Shown here piece after piece: positions 1-10,738 of a stretch of 64,000 nucleotides of DNA (positions are counted from its first letter, which is position 1; each line of letters opens with the position of its first letter). The translations under genes were made by a program, and so were the position numbers. The notes below the pieces were generated by a model. It was not told where the DNA came from and did not search any database. It was given only the letters and a program-made list of their open reading frames with translations. Source of the DNA: Diploptera punctata (Eukaryota; Arthropoda; Insecta; Blattodea; Blaberidae). The stretch is taken from contig JASPKZ010003434.1 in NCBI GenBank assembly GCA_030220185.1, positions 1 through 64,000 of the forward strand, given 5' to 3'.

Positions 1-7
1 GGTCATC

Positions 8-137
8 CTCTCTCTCTATCTGTCTCTCTCGATCTGTCTCTCTCTCTCCTCTCTGTCTCTCTCTCTCTCTCTGTCTCTCTCTCTCTCTGTCTCTCTCTCT
101 CTCTGTCTCTCTCTCTCTCTGTCTCTCTCTCTCTCTG

Positions 138-169
<32 letters not shown>

Positions 170-204
170 GTCTCTCTCTCTGTCTCTCTCTCTCTCTCTG
201 TCTT
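8..204. repeat. (CT)n/(CTGT)n microsatellite
   Basis: Nearly pure CT dinucleotides with regular TCTG interruptions. The arginine/glutamate-rich open frames read from the opposite strand are artefacts of this repeat. Confidence 0.97.
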
Positions 205-1096
205 CCAAAATATTTCTTTCCTATTGATTGAAAATCCAAAGCGTTCTTTGTACATGGGTTTTCATTTTATCCTGTAATCTCCTAATTGATTTTCTATAGA
301 ATGTACTTCAAAATAAATTCTTAGTGTAAGCATTGCTCATGTATCAAAAGATTAATATCAGGGCCACGTTTATAGGACCTTTTTCTTCTTATAATAAATA
401 CTACTTCATTTCTAATATGGAGAGCTTTTAGCACAACTCTCTGTACCTATAAACTCTTTTTTTTCAATAAAATGTTAAAATATCAGAGTTGAATAAAAAT
501 CGAATTTTAATAATTTCAAACAGTTGGTGTGTGCGATTGAGATTAAAACATCAATTTTTCTGTAGCGATGCTACCACTAATATTGAATTGTCAACTGGCG
601 CTATTTTTTAATTCTGTTTGATCTTAAATCAGTTTTTGTGGAGTATGAAAAACAACAAGTAATTTTGACAAATTTCCAGAAAGATTTTTTTTTCTGTGAT
701 TGATTCAAAAGTGTGATTATATCGACAAATTGGTGAACAAGGAATTCATGTATTTGTGTTAGAATAACGTTGCAAAATGGAAAACAGTGTGAGCGAGAAA
801 TTGAAGAACGGAATGATTAAAAATTTGATTAATGGAATCTCAACGAAACATGAACAATGATACAAACAAATAAATAAAAGAATAAATAAATCCGAGCTTC
901 GAAAAGGCCAACTCGGCTAAATCAGTTGCTATCACTAGTTACTAGATGACAGCTCAAAGAGTTACATGATTAGCGTAATTCAATCCTAAAACTTAGTTTC
1001 ATTTTTAACAATATTTCCTTACTTCTCAATTCGAGTAACTACAGTACAAAACCAGTGTTTCCCAATAGGTGTCCCGGAAACGTTTAGACAACATAT
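205..1096. other. AT-rich stretch, nothing recognised
   Basis: I see no open frame with coding character, no repeat shared with the rest of the window and no RNA-like structure here. Confidence 0.6.
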
Positions 1097-1221
1097 TCAT
1101 CATCATCAACAACAAGGATTAAGCCCAATGGCCTGTTCCAATCTCATTATAGGTCGAATTGGTCCTTCCATCTCTTCAATGGTCTTCCCAACATTCTTCT
1201 CCCCTTTCTTGCTGTGGTGTG
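1097..1221 (-). pseudogene. LINE ORF2 3' end fragment
   Basis: Read on the minus strand this gives KGRRMLGRPLKRWKD followed by stops and a (GAT)n-like tail. The GRP-x-K-RW motif and the tail match the 3' ends of the other LINE remnants in this window (for example 29656-30008). Only the last 30 or so codons and the tail survive, and there is no reverse transcriptase domain, so it cannot be functional. Confidence 0.7.
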
Positions 1222-1737
1222 ACAACATATTAAATATTGAATTAAAAGTAAAATATAATTTTAAAACATGTAATTAATTACATACAAGTATGAAGTTGTC
1301 GAAAATGTTGGAAAAAATCGTTTTAAGCAGTTCAAATGAGAGTTAAGAGCCTCTGTTCGTGGTCTTGCTTTCAAATTAAAAATTCGATAATAGCCGAGAA
1401 TTAAACCTCAGATGTTGGATATTGTAAGTCTGGCGCCCTACACTTCAAACTGAAGGGCGTAAATAATAAAAGAAAATTCCAAGTTTATTTATTTTTTCAG
1501 AAAAATATAGTCATTTATATGTCTATAACCAATCGTTGCGTAAAACTTATTTTTATTTTATTAATGTATTTATTTAATGATTACTTTTTATTCTTATTTT
1601 AATTATGTGCCTATTAATAATTAAAACGATTAACTAAAGAAACATAAAATCTAAGTCCAGTTACTTTTTTGTGTCATCAATGGAGAATATATATATCTTC
1701 TTACACCGCGTGGTTCTTAGCCTATTAACGGGATAAC

Positions 1738-2335
1738 TTTGTAACAAATATATTGTGATGCGATGGTGTGGCGCCTATATTTGGGCGAAGTTTCTCGACG
1801 TTTCGAGAGGTGGGTAGCCAGCGGCTATCCTTGTGGAGATGTCCGAGGCGAAGCGCCACGAGAGATGGTGGAGGGGGCTAGCTGGCCGCGGCGAATCTTC
1901 TGATCGTGTCTGGCGCGGTTCGAGAGATTTAAGGCAAACGGCGGCACACATCGAACTTTCCGGAGACATCTGGGTGTAAGTCTCGAGAGGTCAGGCGTGC
2001 TCCTTCAATGGCTACATAAAATAGGACTGGAGATCGTATCGGCAGTTTCAGTTGTGAGTAAAAAGACAACATGGTAATTTTCAGCCTACAAAGCAGATAT
2101 GAAACGGAAGACAGCTTGTGAAGTCCGTGGTGATTTGGGTGGCGACAATTAAAGTGCTAGTAAAAATGTGAGTATTTCAGTGAGCGATAGAAATATATGT
2201 GAGTGTTCTGCCCAGTACTTATTGAATAATAATTGTAAACAAAAATTACTTTAAGTCAAATAAAGGAAGAATAAAATGTTCAATGAAAGTGTCAACGTTA
2301 TTAAAAGATGTTCTAGCTGGTAAAAGGTCATCCCA
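1738..2335 (+). other. GC-rich patch: solo LTR or promoter with first exon
   Basis: This interval is richer in GC and CpG than its surroundings between about 1760 and 1980. It then holds a TATA-like element, an insect initiator, a strong donor-like GTGAGT near 2167, and AATAAA-type signals near 2255-2275. It begins near a TGTAACA, as many insect LTRs do. The order U3-like, TATA, Inr, polyA signal would fit a solo LTR. TATA, Inr, short leader and splice donor would equally fit a non-coding first exon of a host gene. No internal retroelement coding follows on either side, and I cannot choose between the two. Confidence 0.35.
2015..2056 (+). promoter_or_regulatory. candidate TATA + initiator core promoter
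   Basis: CATAAAATA starts at 2015 and TCAGTT, the arthropod initiator consensus, starts at 2048. This puts the first T of the TATA-like element 33 bases upstream of the initiator A at 2050. There is no downstream promoter element at the expected offset. The pairing could occur by chance in AT-rich DNA, but the GC-rich upstream context favours it. Confidence 0.4.
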
Positions 2336-2414
2336 ACAAATTACAATACTATACATTTATTTTATTTATTTTACCTGATGAAGTTAAAATCATTTTCACC
2401 AGTGACAAATTATG

Positions 2415-2432
2415 CACACACTCACTCACTCA

Positions 2433-2509
<77 letters not shown>
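2415..2509. repeat. (CACT)n(CA)n(TA)n compound microsatellite
   Basis: Simple repeats abutting the left arm of the palindrome that begins at 2508. Confidence 0.97.
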
Positions 2510-2789
2510 GATTAAGAAAGTTTTTCTTTTGGGTTTTCCGCGTCATGAATTCACGTTCGGCCTCTGGCAACTCATTCCGACGTTTCGGCATGATCCCACA
2601 TGCCATTATCAAGAAATAATGTGTTCGAGTTACAGGTTTAGGTCTTATATAATTATACCTAAACCTGTAACTCGAACACATCATTCCTTGATAATGGCAT
2701 GTGGGATCATGCCGAAACGTCGGAATCCGTTGCCAGAGGCCGAACTTCAATTCATGACGCGGAAAACCCAAAAAAACTTCCTTAATCAT
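2508..2789. mobile_element. palindromic element with hammerhead-like core
   Basis: Two arms of about 135 bases (2508-2643 and 2657-2789) are near-perfect inverted copies around a 13-base centre. On the plus strand 2683-2726 reads ATTCC, TTGATAA, a GGCAT/ATGCC stem-loop, GAAA, CGTC, GGAAT. The outer ATTCC/GGAAT pair perfectly. This is the plan of a hammerhead ribozyme with a decayed CUGANGA box, and the left arm carries the same on the minus strand. It resembles the palindromes at 18.0 and 36.9 kb in architecture but not in sequence outside the core. The left flank is (TA)n and no target duplication is clear. Confidence 0.75.
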
Positions 2790-2822
2790 ACTTATATCCG
2801 CGAAAATCTGCAATATAATATA

Positions 2823-3421
2823 TCTTCTTCACTTCCTAGTTTAGGCAAGAGTTGCCTGTTTCGTCTTCACTAATAGATCTAAGACCATCTCTTCCGAGGA
2901 CGTCCGACATCTCTTCTTCCTCTTGGAAAATAATGGAAGATTTTATTTGGTAATCTACTTTCTTCCATTCTTTCTACATGTTCTTTCCACTGTATCTTGT
3001 AGTTAAATATATTTTATTTTATGGAGTAGATCTGCAGTTCTTCATGGAAATCCTCGTTTCTTATCTGGTCCATTATAGTGCAGCCTTTTACTCTTCTTAA
3101 AATTGTCATCTCGGCTGCTTGGATTTTATTTTCTTGTTTGGTAGTGGTAATCCAAGATTCACTCCCATACAAAAGGACAGGGACAGCCATTGTTTTATAA
3201 AATTTTAATTTTGTTTATTTATGGGCTTTATTATTCAATGTTCTATTTATTGTACCACAAATAGCTTGAAACTGATGTGTTTTGTGTTCAATATCTTTAT
3301 CAATCTCATAGCTGATGTCACATCCTAAATATTTAAAGTGGGATACTTGTTCAATAATTTCGTCTCTAATTACTATTTTTGCACGCAGAGTATTTCTTCC
3401 ACAAAATACCATTACACACAC
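2823..3421 (-). pseudogene. LINE-A ORF2 C-terminus (reverse transcriptase tail)
   Basis: On the minus strand a broken frame runs from FCGRNTLRAKI through HFKYLGCDIS, KTMAVPVLLYGSESW, AEMTILRRVKGC, RIRNEDFHEELQIY to RDVGRPRKRW. This is the conserved region after the catalytic domain of a class of insect non-LTR retrotransposons. Two in-frame stops fall after NKAHK and after YSIK. The untranslated tail ends near 2823 in a GAAGAAG-type run. The 5' part, including the catalytic FADD motif, is missing: a typical truncated copy. Confidence 0.85.
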
Positions 3422-3452
3422 ACAACATATATATATATATATATATATATAC
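3420..3452. repeat. (CA)n(TA)n microsatellite
   Basis: Short simple repeat at the 5' truncation point of the LINE-A copy. Confidence 0.9.
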
Positions 3453-3528
3453 CGTATATTACGAATAAAACATAACTAATAATCATTAGGATAAGAAGTA
3501 TTCACCTGTTTGAAAGTCTACAAATGTA

Positions 3529-3631
3529 TTTCTTCTTCTTCTTATACACTTCATGAGCTAGGCAACTTGCCTGTTCCGCCTCACAGTTGCTCTGTCCATC
3601 TTTTCATTGGCCTTCTTACATTCCTTGAACC
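3529..3631 (-). mobile_element. LINE-A 3' tail fragment
   Basis: The GAAGAAG run followed by a segment containing the complement of GGCTAGGCAA..TTGCCTG is shared with the tails of LINE-A copies at 4958, 51216 and 56927. About 100 bases remain. Confidence 0.75.
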
Positions 3632-3904
3632 ATGAACGTATTTAATAGGAAGAATTATGAACAAAATCCAATTAGTGGTGGTAAATTGTCTTCCAATGTT
3701 TTGTGATTTAATAAAATACATATATCTCAATTAATTGTGTTAGTTAAGTTATTTTAGACAAATGTTTTTTTTTATTTATAGACTTGTATCTAAGAACATA
3801 TCACGTTTAATGTCTTAAGGTGGTATACATTGGCGACCAATATGAATGGTAATGAATTTCCAACCCAGCTTTTGCATTTACGATCGAGGAAAACAGAAAA
3901 AAAA

Positions 3905-3982
3905 ACTCAGATTGGTAGGCACCGGGGTTTGAATCCGGGACTTTCTATACACGAATCTCAAAGGCTACAGCTTGAGTCAACA
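3905..3982 (-). repeat. tRNA-like SINE head (decayed)
   Basis: On the minus strand a B-box-like CCGGATTCAAACCCCGG is preceded by a possible A box in AAGCTGTAGCCTTTGAG. No acceptor stem forms, so this is a SINE relic rather than a tRNA gene. Confidence 0.4.
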
Positions 3983-4957
3983 CGCTCGGTTCAAAATGTG
4001 TTATTGGTGTTTCATCTATCAATATGGATTAGGTAAAGATCAGAGCAGTTTAATTACTACATAATAGCATTTCATATTGGAATTTTATTGATTTTAATTT
4101 CGTTAAATTTATATTCCACTGCATTTGCTTAATGTTCACAAAAATAGAAATGATGAGAAAAGTAAATGTGGGGTATTCTCTCCCTTCCCGTTCTTATGCG
4201 TTTATGTCCTTTCATATGTACAGGTGTATATTTTGGCACTGATAATCTAGATTTATAGCAGGTTTCAAGTTTGCGGATTGGATTCCAGTAAATATGCATG
4301 GCATTTTTGGGTGAGAAAACTCAAGAATGCTGCTTTCTTCCTTGGTCTCATGACATATCTTTGGCATGTTGAACGCTATGATATAAAACATATATACACT
4401 TGAAAAAATCTGATTTTTAGGAACTCTCCATAGAAATGCTACGTACCCCTTACCATAAATAGATGATATTAAATCCGAAAAAATATACAATTAAAATATG
4501 CACAATACAAATAATAAAACAAATTTTATCTCATAAACAAATCATGAACATGAATGTCCTAAATAAAGGGATCATGCAGGTCGCACAGCGACATATATAG
4601 CATGAGGACGAGAAATTTTGAAGAAAAAATAGGATGTTTAACTTTTGGAAAAGGGTTGAGAGTAATTAATGTACGGTAGAAAGAAGATTGTTGCACGCGC
4701 AGTAAAGTTCATTAGCGAGAAAGCATCTCGATTTATGAATCATCTGTTACCGACACGTGGACAGAAGTTTCTATCCCTCACATTCTGCGGCCTTCATTTT
4801 CGTGGGCTTAGTATTAAAAAAGAACCGGCCTAATATACAATTGTACAAATTATGGAAGCGGTAACTACGTTTGACACTGGTTTACAAGCCAAGAAGTTAA
4901 ATTCATATTACTACCTTAATTTATTATAGTGAACTGTGTAAAATATAGTATCGATGT
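3983..4957. other. nothing recognised
   Basis: AT-rich sequence. Short open frames, such as one on the minus strand at 4212-4490, show no motif I know and no codon bias. Confidence 0.55.
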
Positions 4958-5342
4958 TCTTCACTTCACTTCACGGGCTAGGCAAATTGTCTGTTCCGCC
5001 TCACAATTGTTCTGTCCATCTTTTCACTGGCCTTCCTGCATTCCTTGAACCTCTTCGCTTGTAGTCAAATGCTACTTTGAGTAATCTAGTTACATTCATT
5101 CCTTCTACGTGTCTAAACCACTTATCTCTACACTCTTTGAATTTATCATTCAATTGATATATATTTAATTACGTTCTTATATATTCATTCTTAATCCGAT
5201 CCAATCTTGGCAGCCTTTTATTCTTCTAAGGAAGCTCATTTCTACGCTTTGTATTGTACTTTGTAATTTTTTAGGTCACTGCCCAAGTTTCACTCCCATA
5301 ACTGCCAATGTTTTATAAAACTTCAATCTAGTATCTCATCTT
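4958..5342 (-). pseudogene. LINE-A ORF2 C-terminus, decayed copy
   Basis: Minus-strand reading gives YGSETW, RLDRIKNEYIRT, NDKFKECRDKWFRHVEGMN and SRNAGRPVKRWTEQL, with several stops. It is the same family as the cleaner copy at 56927-57396 and shares its tail sequence. It keeps only the region after the catalytic domain. Confidence 0.85.
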
Positions 5343-5514
5343 GTTTAATAGTATCGATAATAAAGCTAAACAAATAAAGATTTTTCTTATTTTACTACAG
5401 CTTAATTTCACATATTACCAATACATTTTAAGGCAAAATAATTATAAAATGATCATCAGATTTAAGATTAAATGATCAATTTTCATTTTGTAACTAAAAC
5501 GAACATCTCATTAT

Positions 5515-5862
5515 TCCTCATCCTTTCTTGTTTCAGCCACCCGACTCTGGAATTCCTTCCCCCCATATATCAAGGACTGCCCGACACAAAAATAGTTTAA
5601 AAAGAAACTTATTTCATATTTCCTTAGATAATATAATATATAACTGTTTTCCATATATACTTGCATTATTCCTTTATATTTTAAACTTTCTTTGCCAAGC
5701 CATTTACTTAATCTAATTATAGGTTATTATTATTATTATCATTATTATTAATAATAATAATATTATTAATATTATTTTTAATATTATTATTATTAATATT
5801 ACTATTATTAATATTATTATTAATATTATTATTATTAATATTACTATTATTAATATTATTAA

Positions 5863-5923
<61 letters not shown>

Positions 5924-6100
5924 TTTTCTTTCTTTCCCTTGTCAATTTTATATTGTGTAGCCTGTATCTATTATCCATCATTAATCAACATGTAGATAAT
6001 TCATATTATTATTGTAGAGCCTATATAGAATTTAACCCTAGAGAAGTGGAAGAGAAGACCTTAGGGTGTTAACTCCATCAGGCAAAATAAATAAATAAAT
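5515..6100 (+). pseudogene. Jockey/CR1-like LINE 3' end
   Basis: The frame FLVSATRLWNSFPPYIKDC (from 5521) is the extreme C-terminus of a Jockey/CR1-like reverse transcriptase protein, comparable to KPWNSLPPYVRDC in the longer copy at 31058. A long AT-rich 3' UTR with ATT expansions follows. The element ends in the motif GTGGAAGAGAAG..CTTA..TTAACTCCATCAGG and an AATA-type tail, which recurs at 32460, 40240, 43060 and 54930. Confidence 0.8.
5727..5925. repeat. (ATT)n microsatellite
   Basis: Long imperfect ATT/AAT tract inside the 3' UTR of the LINE copy. Confidence 0.95.
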
Positions 6101-6399
6101 GAAGCGGAAGAAGTGAATTTCTATCATTTGTCAAGATTTTCATTAGTGTGTTTGTATGGCCGTACCTGTCTATGTGATTATCTGGTCCATCCTTACACGT
6201 CTACAAAAACTGTGCGATCCCGATGGAACTTGAGCTGTATGCTCTTTGAATCATTAAAATCCTTATCATTTCTCGAGGTAAAATGAGTCAAGCACCTTAA
6301 TTGAGATCAAACTAATTTTATTTCGTAGTCTGTGAATTTCTGAAATATAAAACAATGTAATGCAAGAGTAAATATTACCAAATTGATAATTATATAACC

Positions 6400-6473
6400 A
6401 TCACGAATATAGCCCAATGTTGACCTGTTTCGGTCTCAACTTGACAGGGTCTAAAAGCCGTTTCTGTGGATGA
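6400..6473 (-). mobile_element. LINE-C 3' tail fragment
   Basis: The complement reads GAGACCGAAACAGGTCAACA near its centre, matching the end of the LINE-C copy at 29656-30008. Only about 70 bases remain. Confidence 0.6.
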
Positions 6474-8693
6474 CCAGATAAAATATTACCAAAATGATAA
6501 GTGTAAGTATTTAACGCGTATTTCAATTAAATGTCAATATATATTGAGTAATAAGTCGAAACTTCAATCGGATTAAAATCCCCAACTTAGGTTTGTTGTT
6601 GAGTCCATTATCAATACGTAGAGGATTTTATGTATCAAAAATTGCAATTGCAACATAGTACCGTTACAATGGGTTTAAGATTTAACCAGTTAAATTAAAA
6701 TTTACAATTTTATAAAAAATGTAACTTTGAAAAGTATTTCACTGTTTCATGGGATTTATATTGCTCACATATTCGGTTACGTAATTTACATTGCATTGGA
6801 AAAGAAATAAAGTTTATTTTACATAAACATTATACTAATATATCCAGTAATCTAAAGTGTTAGCAAAAAATAAAAACCCTTTCTTGTCACTGTGCTATAC
6901 AAAGTGCATTTTAATTGTGCATAAATTAAAATGTCGGATTTTCCAATTAAATATTATGTCACGTGTAGTTAATAATGGATAAAATAAGTTCAATGTTTGA
7001 CGTAGAGGCCAAATAGCACTGGTAAAAATGTTTAATTCTATTATGACAGTGGATGAGGTAGGTTTGGACGAAAAAGCGCTGGAGATTAAATGTTCATAGA
7101 TTAATATTACACTGTAATTAGTAGCGCTTCACATATATTGTCATGGACATAGCCTATCACAAATGAAATAGCTGTGGTCGATTTTTTATTGCACTGAATA
7201 TTCGTATACACAAGATGGTGTAGAAACTAGAATTAATAGCTATTAAACAAAATGATGAGAATTTATAATGGTCGAAGTTTACTTACGCAATAGATGGTAG
7301 TTTTAATGAATGGAATGTTTGTAGAATTTTATATTCATAACATTTAGGTCCGGAAAATGATTGTGAATGTATTTTTAAATTTGTAAATTAGCGGAAATGG
7401 AACCAATTCTTAAGTTGTAACTGTCGGTCATTTGAAATTTCATAGAATAACCAAAGAGCAATTTAAATCCTAGGAATGTTTCTATATTTAATATAAAATA
7501 CCTCTATGCCAAAAATAAGCTAAAAGCTAACCTAACGTAATTTAAATGCAATAATCTGTAAAAGTATGAGATAAAATGTAATTTAATACAACGCCCAAAA
7601 ACAAATAAAATACGGATATGATCTTTATTATGGATAGAGACGCACTGTTATCGACAGGGCTGTCTTAAACCAGAGGTATTAGAATGGTCCTGAAAGAAAA
7701 GTTTCAATGTTGTATCATTCCAGAGGAATTAGAGTGGCCATCACAAGAAATAGTCCCACTTCTTATTCATATTTAAAATTAAAATCAGTTAAAGAATATT
7801 ATATTCCGTGGCTAAAAATATTTAATAAAACGTTTTATTGCATTAAAGTAGTGGGTAAGTAAATTTCTGGTATTACACCCCCATGCCGACAATAATTGTC
7901 GAGGTCGACACGTACAGCAGGAGTGTTGTGTATTAGGTCAGTTGTTACTGAGAAACAGCAGACAAATGAAGCAGCTGTATTGCAGAGAGGGCGGTTCCAT
8001 AACGAGACGTGAGCTGTTTGGTTTGTATTACAACTGTCCAGTACATGTGACACTCTATTCTCAATATGTAATTACAATTACATAACGCGTGTCAAATTAA
8101 GAGACAAGAATACAATGAGGAGAATATAACAAGTGGAAATTACCAAATGTAAATTATATTAGAAAATTAGATTCTGCGAGAGAAACGAACAAAGGAAAAT
8201 CAGTGTATGGTTAGAATCTGTTTTGAAACATGAAATTGAAATTCTGATATTTAATAAATATGAAGGTCTTAGGACAGTAACATAAGCCACTTTCTGTTAA
8301 CAAATGTCATTTATTACAATGATATCAAATAGATGTATTGAAATATGAATACAATTTTTTGTAAGTGCGCCAGTGATGAGTTAAAACACATAGACACACA
8401 ATGAATTAACAACAATACTGTCCAATGAATTAGTATTTATAATTTTTTGAACATTAAAATCCATATATCTCACAAAGAACAATATGTGGCTTACATGTTA
8501 TTTCCCTAAGCCCTTCATATTTACTTAGTGCTTTTATTGTCATGCCCTGAGGAAAAACAGTGATCTTTCCTATTAGCTACGTCACTTACTATTATTCGTA
8601 GGAGAGTAATTTGTAAAAGGAAAACAAAAAATACAGTGAACACAATTATAAAAAGACTAAATTCTTAAATATGTACACTTACAACCTAGCGGC
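6474..8693. other. long stretch without recognised genes
   Basis: No repeat shared with the rest of the window is seen. Two loosely similar segments (CCAGAGGTATTAGAATGG near 7670 and CCAGAGGAATTAGAGTGG near 7720) suggest a small old duplication. A 72-codon minus-strand frame at 7835-8053 lies in a slightly GC-richer patch but matches nothing I know. Confidence 0.5.
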
Positions 8694-8711
8694 ATTTCAT
8701 GGATGTTGCAC

Positions 8712-8770
8712 GTGATGTTTTCTATGTCGTATATGGGTATAGTTGCCATATACGACATAGAATACATCAC
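8712..8770. repeat. 25-bp-arm palindrome
   Basis: Arms 8712-8736 and 8746-8770 pair with one mismatch around a nine-base loop. The palindrome sits directly at the 5' truncation point of the LINE fragment that follows, so it may be a by-product of insertion. Confidence 0.8.
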
Positions 8771-9376
8771 ACAACTGTCACTTGCAACGCCATGAGACTT
8801 TTTGAGACCAAAATACTTTCCATCTTAACGTATGGAATAGAAATCATTTGGACTGACTTCAGCTACGGAGACTTAAACACCTTAGAAAAATTGAAAGCAA
8901 GATTCCTAAAAGCAGCTATGGGGATCTCAAAATTTGCTCCATTTAGACTTGCCTATGAGTTAGCACGGGAAACTTTCCTCGTGGAAGATCTACGCACAAA
9001 GTTCCTGCTACCAGCTACTAAACAGGAAACTACGTTGAAGGAGATAAGACAAAAGAAGAGAAAAGAAATACCGAACGATTTTTACACAACAGATGTAATG
9101 ATCAATCTAGACTGGACTAGATCAAACAGCAAGATACGCAGTGCAATAATAATACTGGCAGTGCATGGATATCACCACAAACTCTGGAACATTCAAACTA
9201 TCATGATCCGTCAATTGACTACGTGTGTAAGCTCTGCAATAGACTGTGTGCAAGATAACATTTCAATGTATGTTTAAAGAGAACAAAACCGTTACTGGTA
9301 TACAGCAGAGACCTAATATAATGCACATTTGTGCGCGCTTCTTCCTATTATTAAACAAAAAATAAAATAAAAAATC
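8771..9376 (+). pseudogene. LINE ORF2 C-terminus with zinc knuckle remnant
   Basis: The plus frame carries LFETKILSILTYGIEIIW and ARFLKAAMGI, followed in another frame by CKLCNRLCAR and HFNVC. This is a Cys-Cys-His-Cys knuckle typical of the C-terminus of some insect LINE proteins, with its tyrosine codon mutated to a stop. At least one frameshift separates the two parts. An A-rich tail ends near 9376. The catalytic reverse transcriptase core is absent. Confidence 0.75.
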
Positions 9377-9411
9377 GTGGTGCGACTGTGTCGTGAACGC
9401 AACCGTGTGTT

Positions 9412-9587
9412 TTATGTGAATACGTGTACGTAACGGGTAAAATTTGATATAGAAGCTATTGCATCATCCACTTGCATAGGCTCGGCCGCCCCAGCTGTAG
9501 ATATCCTGGCGCCGTCCTTGATCCACTCGGACGCCTTCATTATCTTACGTTCCAAGCGCCGCTTCGCTCTGTCATACCGTATGGCGT
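9412..9587 (-). other. unassigned 58-codon open frame
   Basis: Minus-strand frame containing AKRRLERKIMKASEWIKDG and AAEPMQVDDAIASI, ending in a stop at 9412. It overlaps, in another frame, the ATG-initiated frame at 9540-9683. Its charged composition looks coding, and the pair may be one gag-like or host frame broken by one base. I recognise no family. Confidence 0.3.
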
Positions 9588-9683
9588 TTTATGGGTACCA
9601 CTGGATTGCTCTTGTGAAGCATTTTCCAACCGTATAAGATCTCTATATTTTGATTTGACTTTTTGACGAGTACAGGTTAACAT
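9540..9683 (-). CDS. possible first coding exon, 47 codons
   Basis: An ATG at 9683 opens a frame beginning MLTCTRQKVKSKYRDLIRLE and closing at 9540. Just before the stop there is AAC|GTAAGA, a good splice donor (exon end at 9549). It could therefore be the first coding exon of a spliced gene running left out of this region. Upstream lie DRE-like and YY1-like motifs. A retroelement gag start is the main alternative. No downstream exon is identified, and a LINE occupies the next 600 bases. Confidence 0.25.
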   Translation of the reverse strand: MLTCTRQKVKSKYRDLIRLENASQEQSSGTHKTPYGMTERSGAWNVR

Positions 9684-10044
9684 TGAATTATTTATTTTAA
9701 CACTATATATATTCACTATAACTATTTCACACTATTTCATACATGCAATCGATAGATCCTGATGAGATCTGACGATTGAAACTCAAACGAACGTCATAAC
9801 TTATCCAAGTCAAAATGGCGGCGCTTCCCCTCCAGTGCGAAGCGTCACAATTCACACACAACTTAATGAATTCTTTGATCCTTTATCTATCGAGTGGTGT
9901 AATTGAATTTTGAATACAGATGATAGATATTTACCTGCAATACCTAACTGTATCCCCCGATTTTGTTTTCATCAGTTTTCTGAATTTCCTACCACCATGG
10001 ACACAAATTTAAACACGCATTCATGTCAAAAAGTCAAGTTGAAA
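9651..10044. repeat. possible MITE with short inverted ends
   Basis: TTGACTTTTTGAC near 9655 reappears inverted near 10026, about 370 bases apart, with further partial matching of the flanks. This could mark a small inverted-repeat element, which would compete with the promoter/exon reading of the same interval. Confidence 0.25.
9745..9825 (-). promoter_or_regulatory. candidate promoter motifs
   Basis: CAATCGATAG at 9747-9755 contains an ATCGAT core like the insect DRE. CAAAATGGCGGCG at 9811-9823 is a strong match to the YY1/Pho motif as found in promoters. Both lie upstream, on the minus strand, of the ATG at 9683. Confidence 0.3.
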
Positions 10045-10323
10045 ACACTAAATTTTCTCGCGCTATTCCGATAACATTCTCTCCCTCAGCAAGTAGTAAG
10101 TTCCGACAACCGGAAAATCTCATATTTGATTCCAGATGGAATCTTTATTTATCTATTTTTGTTATTTACATGGTCGTCTATTTAAAAATAATAAAATAAT
10201 ATTTGAATAATACATGCCTGAACTTTGGTAGTAAAACATACAGTAGCAGTACTTGGAAGCTGACTTTCCTTCCTTAAACAATAAAATTAAAAAAAACAAA
10301 AAGTGACTCTAAAATAAATATAT

Positions 10324-10335
10324 AAGCTAAATAAT
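10324..10335. repeat. target-site duplication, left copy
   Basis: AAGCTAAATAAT is repeated exactly at 10727-10738, bracketing the SINE-A copy and its tail. Confidence 0.85.
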
Positions 10336-10664
10336 CTCCCGCGCCGTAGCCGAGTAGTTAATGCAAGATGCCTTGGCGCAGAGCTACGGGACCTGCGCTG
10401 GTTCGGGTCTCCATGGGAGAAGATATTTTCTCATGGAAATTCATGCCCACCCAGCGATCGTGAGGAATTTGGGGAGCTACAATAAATAGCTGCTCCAAGT
10501 TGAGCAAATAAGCTACAATTGCTGGTGACACGACATGCAGACCACATGCCACCCCTAAATTAGCTTCATGATCATCTACCTCTGTGATTAACACATGTGG
10601 ATGTGAGACCAGCAGCTCCCTGGTAGGTCATGGGCCTCCCAGGACTGTCGCGCCGTAGAGAGAG

Positions 10665-10699
<35 letters not shown>

Positions 10700-10726
10700 G
10701 AAAGAGAGAGAGAGCGAGAGAGAGAA
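10336..10726 (+). mobile_element. SINE-A, full length with tail
   Basis: A tRNA-like head begins near 10340: A box in TAGCCGAGTAGTTAA, B box in GGTTCGGGTCTCC. A body of about 240 bases follows, ending near CTGTCGCGCC, then a (GATA)n(GA)n tail. A 12-bp perfect duplication flanks it. Relatives are at 14851, 35228, 51895 and 55489. SINEs of this kind are transcribed by RNA polymerase III and moved by LINE enzymes; that is family knowledge, not seen here. Confidence 0.9.
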
Positions 10727-10738
10727 AAGCTAAATAAT

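Noticed and set aside
3..255. Arg/Glu-rich open frames on the minus strand
   Set aside because: They translate a CT microsatellite and have no coding meaning.
1795..1815. CTCGACGTTTCGAG as a hammerhead remnant
   Set aside because: It has GAAACGTC on the minus strand but no CUGANGA box or stem II; it is a short palindrome.
2412..2873. 153- and 127-codon frames on opposite strands
   Set aside because: Both run through the palindrome, so each strand shows nearly the same peptide. This is a structural by-product.
7835..8053. 72-codon minus frame in a GC-richer patch
   Set aside because: No recognisable motif, and flanking splice or promoter signals are unconvincing.
9755..9800. CCTGATGAGATC..GAAAC..GTC as another hammerhead
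   Set aside because: CTGATGAG and GAAAC are present, but stem I does not pair and stem III is not credible.
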